This document shows positions 5,099 through 7,242 of a stretch of DNA of 7,242 nt, in pieces. The DNA is taken from contig CAJMOV010000096.1 of the NCBI GenBank assembly GCA_905215125.1, positions 1 through 7,242 of the forward strand. Direction: 5' to 3'. The position numbers were made by a program, and so were the translations under genes. The stretch is from an uncultured bacterium. GTDB taxonomy: Bacteria; Bacillota; Clostridia; Oscillospirales; Butyricicoccaceae. Every line of letters begins with the position of its first letter. Position 1 is the first letter of the stretch. The notes beneath the pieces were generated by a model. That model saw nothing but the letters and a program-made list of their open reading frames with translations. It did no database searches and was not told the origin of the DNA.

Positions 5099-6571
5099 TT
5101 ACTGCGGGTTTTTGTAAAGCGGCAGGGTGATGACGACGTTCGTCCCCTCGCCGTACTCGCTCTCAATGTCGATGCTGCCCTCGTGCAGCTCGACGATTTC
5201 AGTACAAACGGCCAGCCCGATGCCCGCGCCGCGGCCGCGGGCACTGCCCTTAAAGAACTTCTCTTTGACAAAAGGCAGCTCGTCGCGCGGGATGCCCATG
5301 CCGTAGTCGCGGATGGAAACGACGGCACTGTCCCCTGTCTGCACGGCGCTGATGGAAATGCGCTTTCCGTCCCTGCCATATTTTGCGGCGTTGTCAATAA
5401 TATTGAGGAAAACCTGCTTCAGCCGGTTGCGGTCGCCGTTGATGACAATGGGATTTTCCGGCTCGTCGTAGACGGCTTCCATCCCCTCCTGCCGCAAAAG
5501 CTCGGTATAGGTGAACAGGGCGTCGTACAGCTCGCCCCGCAGGTCGAAAACCTCGGTCTGCAATTTGAGCCGGCCGCTTTCAATGCGCGAAAAGTCCAGC
5601 AGCTCCACCACCATCTGCGATAGGTGCTGCGCTTCCTTCTGGATAATCCTCAGCCCGCTGGCCGCCAGCTCGTGGTCGTCCAGGTCGCCCGATATTGTCT
5701 CGGCCCAGCCGTTAATGGCAGTCAGCGGGGTTCGAAGCTCATGCGACACCGATGAAATGAAATCGTTTTTCAGCTTTTCCATACGGGCCAGCTCGGCTGA
5801 CATGTCGTTGAGCGTCGTGCACAGCTCGCCAATCTCATCGCTCCACTCAACCTCCAGCTTGGTTCCATACTGCCCGCCTGCAATTTTGCGCGCCAGCTCG
5901 TTGATCATCAGAACCGGGTTGACGATGGAACGGATGAAAAACTGGTTGGAAATCATAATAAGGCCAACCAGGACGACGCCGCACCCGGCCAGGATAAGCC
6001 AGACATTGCGCAGCTGCTCGTCCAGCAGCTTGAGGGAGGTCACATACCGCACCATGCCGATCATCTGGCCGCTGCGGTAAAAGACCGGCGCCGTGACCGC
6101 CATGACGCGCTCTTCCGTCAGCAGGTCATAGCCGACAAAATAGGCGGTGTCCTGCGTCGCCAGACAGTTGGCGACGTCATCCGTGCTGGGGATAAATCCC
6201 GCCGTCAGGCCGGTGGAGGAAAACATGATGCGGCCGTAGGTGTCGATAATCTGCATTTCGATTTTGTCTTTATCGGAAAAATCTCGTACCAGCTGCTCGG
6301 CATAAAAATAAAACTGGTCATAGCTCGAGCTCATATACAGGTTGATCTGCTTGGCTGTCACAGTGCGGCTGGTCAGACTGGCGCGGATGGAATTGTAGTA
6401 ATAGCTCGTCGTTGCCACGCCGACGGTGATGAGCAGAAGCAGAATCATGGCGACAACAACGCTGACATTGTTGACCAGCCAGCGCCGCTTGATGCCGCTG
6501 GGGAGCACAGGCAGGCGGAACAGACGCTTTTTCCCCTTTTTCCCGTCGGCCGCGGTCTTCAGCTCTCCCAT
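5099..6571 (-). CDS. Membrane sensor histidine kinase with HAMP domain
   Basis: This is the sensor of a two-component pair, autophosphorylating on His and passing the phosphate to the adjacent response regulator. The 490 residues read in order: a basic cytoplasmic N-terminus (1-31), membrane span 1 (about 35-56), an extracytoplasmic domain of about 130 residues (about 58-187), membrane span 2 (about 190-209), HAMP (about 210-263), the dimerisation/phosphoacceptor domain with H-box SHELRTPLTAI (H277, 276-286), and the ATPase domain with N-box NIIDNAAKYG (390-399), G1 DYGMGIP (422-428), F-box FVKEKFFKG (434-442) and G2 GAGIGLA (448-454). All catalytic motifs are intact. The outer domain has the pattern of a Cache/PDC-like fold (MQIIDTYGRIMFSS near 106-119, then VTAPVF near 159-164), so it may bind a small ligand; that is inferred. 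There is no cytoplasmic PAS domain. The start overlaps the end of the response regulator by 13 bases, implying coupled translation. The signal sensed cannot be deduced. Confidence 0.95.
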   Translation of the reverse strand: MGELKTAADGKKGKKRLFRLPVLPSGIKRRWLVNNVSVVVAMILLLLITVGVATTSYYYNSIRASLTSRTVTAKQINLYMSSSYDQFYFYAEQLVRDFSDKDKIEMQIIDTYGRIMFSSTGLTAGFIPSTDDVANCLATQDTAYFVGYDLLTEERVMAVTAPVFYRSGQMIGMVRYVTSLKLLDEQLRNVWLILAGCGVVLVGLIMISNQFFIRSIVNPVLMINELARKIAGGQYGTKLEVEWSDEIGELCTTLNDMSAELARMEKLKNDFISSVSHELRTPLTAINGWAETISGDLDDHELAASGLRIIQKEAQHLSQMVVELLDFSRIESGRLKLQTEVFDLRGELYDALFTYTELLRQEGMEAVYDEPENPIVINGDRNRLKQVFLNIIDNAAKYGRDGKRISISAVQTGDSAVVSIRDYGMGIPRDELPFVKEKFFKGSARGRGAGIGLAVCTEIVELHEGSIDIESEYGEGTNVVITLPLYKNPQ

Positions 6572-7242
6572 TTATACCCAAAGCCCCAAATGGTGGCGAT
6601 GTGGCGCGGCTGGGCGGCGTCGTCTTCTATCTTGAGGCGCAGGCGGCGGATGTTGACGTCGACCACCTTTAAATCCCCCTGATAGTCCTTGCCCCACACC
6701 ATGTCCAGCAGGTCGTCGCGCGACAGCGCGCGCCCCTTGTTCTCCAGGAAACTCTTCATAATCAGGTATTCCACCTGGGTCAGCTCGATGCGCTTGCTTC
6801 CCTTGTGCAGCTCGCGCGAACGCAGGTCCAGCTCAAAAATGCCGTCTGACAGCACGTCGGCGTTAAAGCCGCCGCCGCTGATACGCCGGTACAGCGCGTC
6901 GACGCGGGCGACCAGCTCGACAACGGAAAAGGGCTTGACGACATAATCGTCCGCCCCGGTGGTAAAGCCGGTCAGCTTGTCCGCCTCCTGCGACATGGCG
7001 GTCAGCATGATAATGCCGACGCTGCTGCCCGAGCCGCGCAGACGGCGGCAAACCTCAAAGCCGCTGATGTCGGGCAGCATGACGTCGAGCACGGCGACAG
7101 AAACGTCGTTATGCTCGCGCATATAGGCGTAGGCTTCCTCGCCCAACGCGAACTCGATGGTGTCATACCCTGCGCGGCGTAGGTTGATGACCACAAAGCC
7201 GCGGATGTTGTCTTCGTCTTCCAGGACCAGAACTTTCTTTCT
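6559..7242 (-). CDS. OmpR/PhoB-family DNA-binding response regulator, partial at its N-terminus
   Basis: This is the cytoplasmic partner of the kinase that follows, a transcription factor switched on by Asp phosphorylation. 227 residues are visible; the frame is open to the window edge, where the protein already reads KKVLVLEDEDNIR, so only the first one to few residues are missing. An in-frame GTG at 7192-7194 is not the start, because it would remove the acidic pocket. Receiver residues by visible numbering: acidic pocket LEDED (7-11), phosphoacceptor D53 in VLDVMLPD, the switch Thr in MLTA (T81) and the Lys in VKPF (K103). A winged-helix DNA-binding domain fills about 130-227, with ELTQVEYLIMKSF, the recognition helix region DVNIRRLRLKI and the terminal wing WGFGYKW. 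The TGA stop (6559-6561) lies inside the kinase gene. Promoter and target genes are not visible. It resembles WalR/PhoP-type regulators, but no specific regulon can be assigned. Confidence 0.95.
   Translation of the reverse strand, partial: RKKVLVLEDEDNIRGFVVINLRRAGYDTIEFALGEEAYAYMREHNDVSVAVLDVMLPDISGFEVCRRLRGSGSSVGIIMLTAMSQEADKLTGFTTGADDYVVKPFSVVELVARVDALYRRISGGGFNADVLSDGIFELDLRSRELHKGSKRIELTQVEYLIMKSFLENKGRALSRDDLLDMVWGKDYQGDLKVVDVNIRRLRLKIEDDAAQPRHIATIWGFGYKWES

Noticed and set aside
4116..5117. Plus-strand open frame of 333 codons fully opposite the DUF1385 gene
   Set aside because: The minus-strand frame has conserved family motifs and membrane spans; the opposite frame is Gln/His/Asp-rich with no known domain, as expected for an antisense shadow.
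1..7242. Mobile element, CRISPR array, tRNA, toxin-antitoxin or defence system
   Set aside because: Genes cover almost the whole window and all are recognised core families. No terminal inverted repeats, direct repeat arrays, cloverleaf folds or small accessory gene pairs were seen.

Overview
The window is a GC-rich (roughly 60% by eye) stretch of bacterial chromosome. All eight genes lie on the minus strand, so the biological reading direction is from base 7242 down to base 1. The gene set (recA-recX next to rimO and pgsA, a DUF1385 membrane protein directly before prmC, a Bacillus-type LexA box, strong GGAGG ribosome binding sites) points to a Firmicute, most likely a GC-rich member of the Clostridia. 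That is inference from gene content and signals; genus and species cannot be read from the window. There is no sign of a phage, insertion sequence, CRISPR array, tRNA or rRNA.

Block 1 (7242 to 3266) is a probable operon. It holds an OmpR/PhoB-type response regulator (N-terminus cut by the window edge), its sensor histidine kinase (overlapping the regulator by 13 bases), a DUF1385 polytopic membrane protein (29 bases further on), and prmC, the release-factor glutamine methyltransferase (1 base further on). No promoter or terminator is visible inside this block. Its promoter must lie outside the window, upstream of the response regulator.

Between the blocks, bases 3103 to 3265 are the only real intergenic region and the richest regulatory stretch. 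A LexA (SOS) box starts 3 bases after the prmC stop and overlaps the -35 of a promoter with a perfect TATAAT -10 and a 17-base spacer. A leader of about 115 bases then precedes recA. It can fold into two stems, one of which would pair with the recA ribosome binding site.

Block 2 (3102 to 1) is recA, recX (3-base gap), rimO (8-base overlap) and pgsA (3-base gap, running off the window). The tight spacing implies one SOS-controlled transcript. It would carry the recombinase and its modulator together with a ribosomal-protein S12 modification enzyme and a phospholipid synthesis enzyme. The visible part of PgsA has an unexpected Ala where the family has an essential metal-binding Asp.

Overall this is a core housekeeping region with no gene of unknown system type. 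The points worth a second look are the recA control region, the PgsA motif substitution, and the coupling of non-SOS genes to the SOS promoter.
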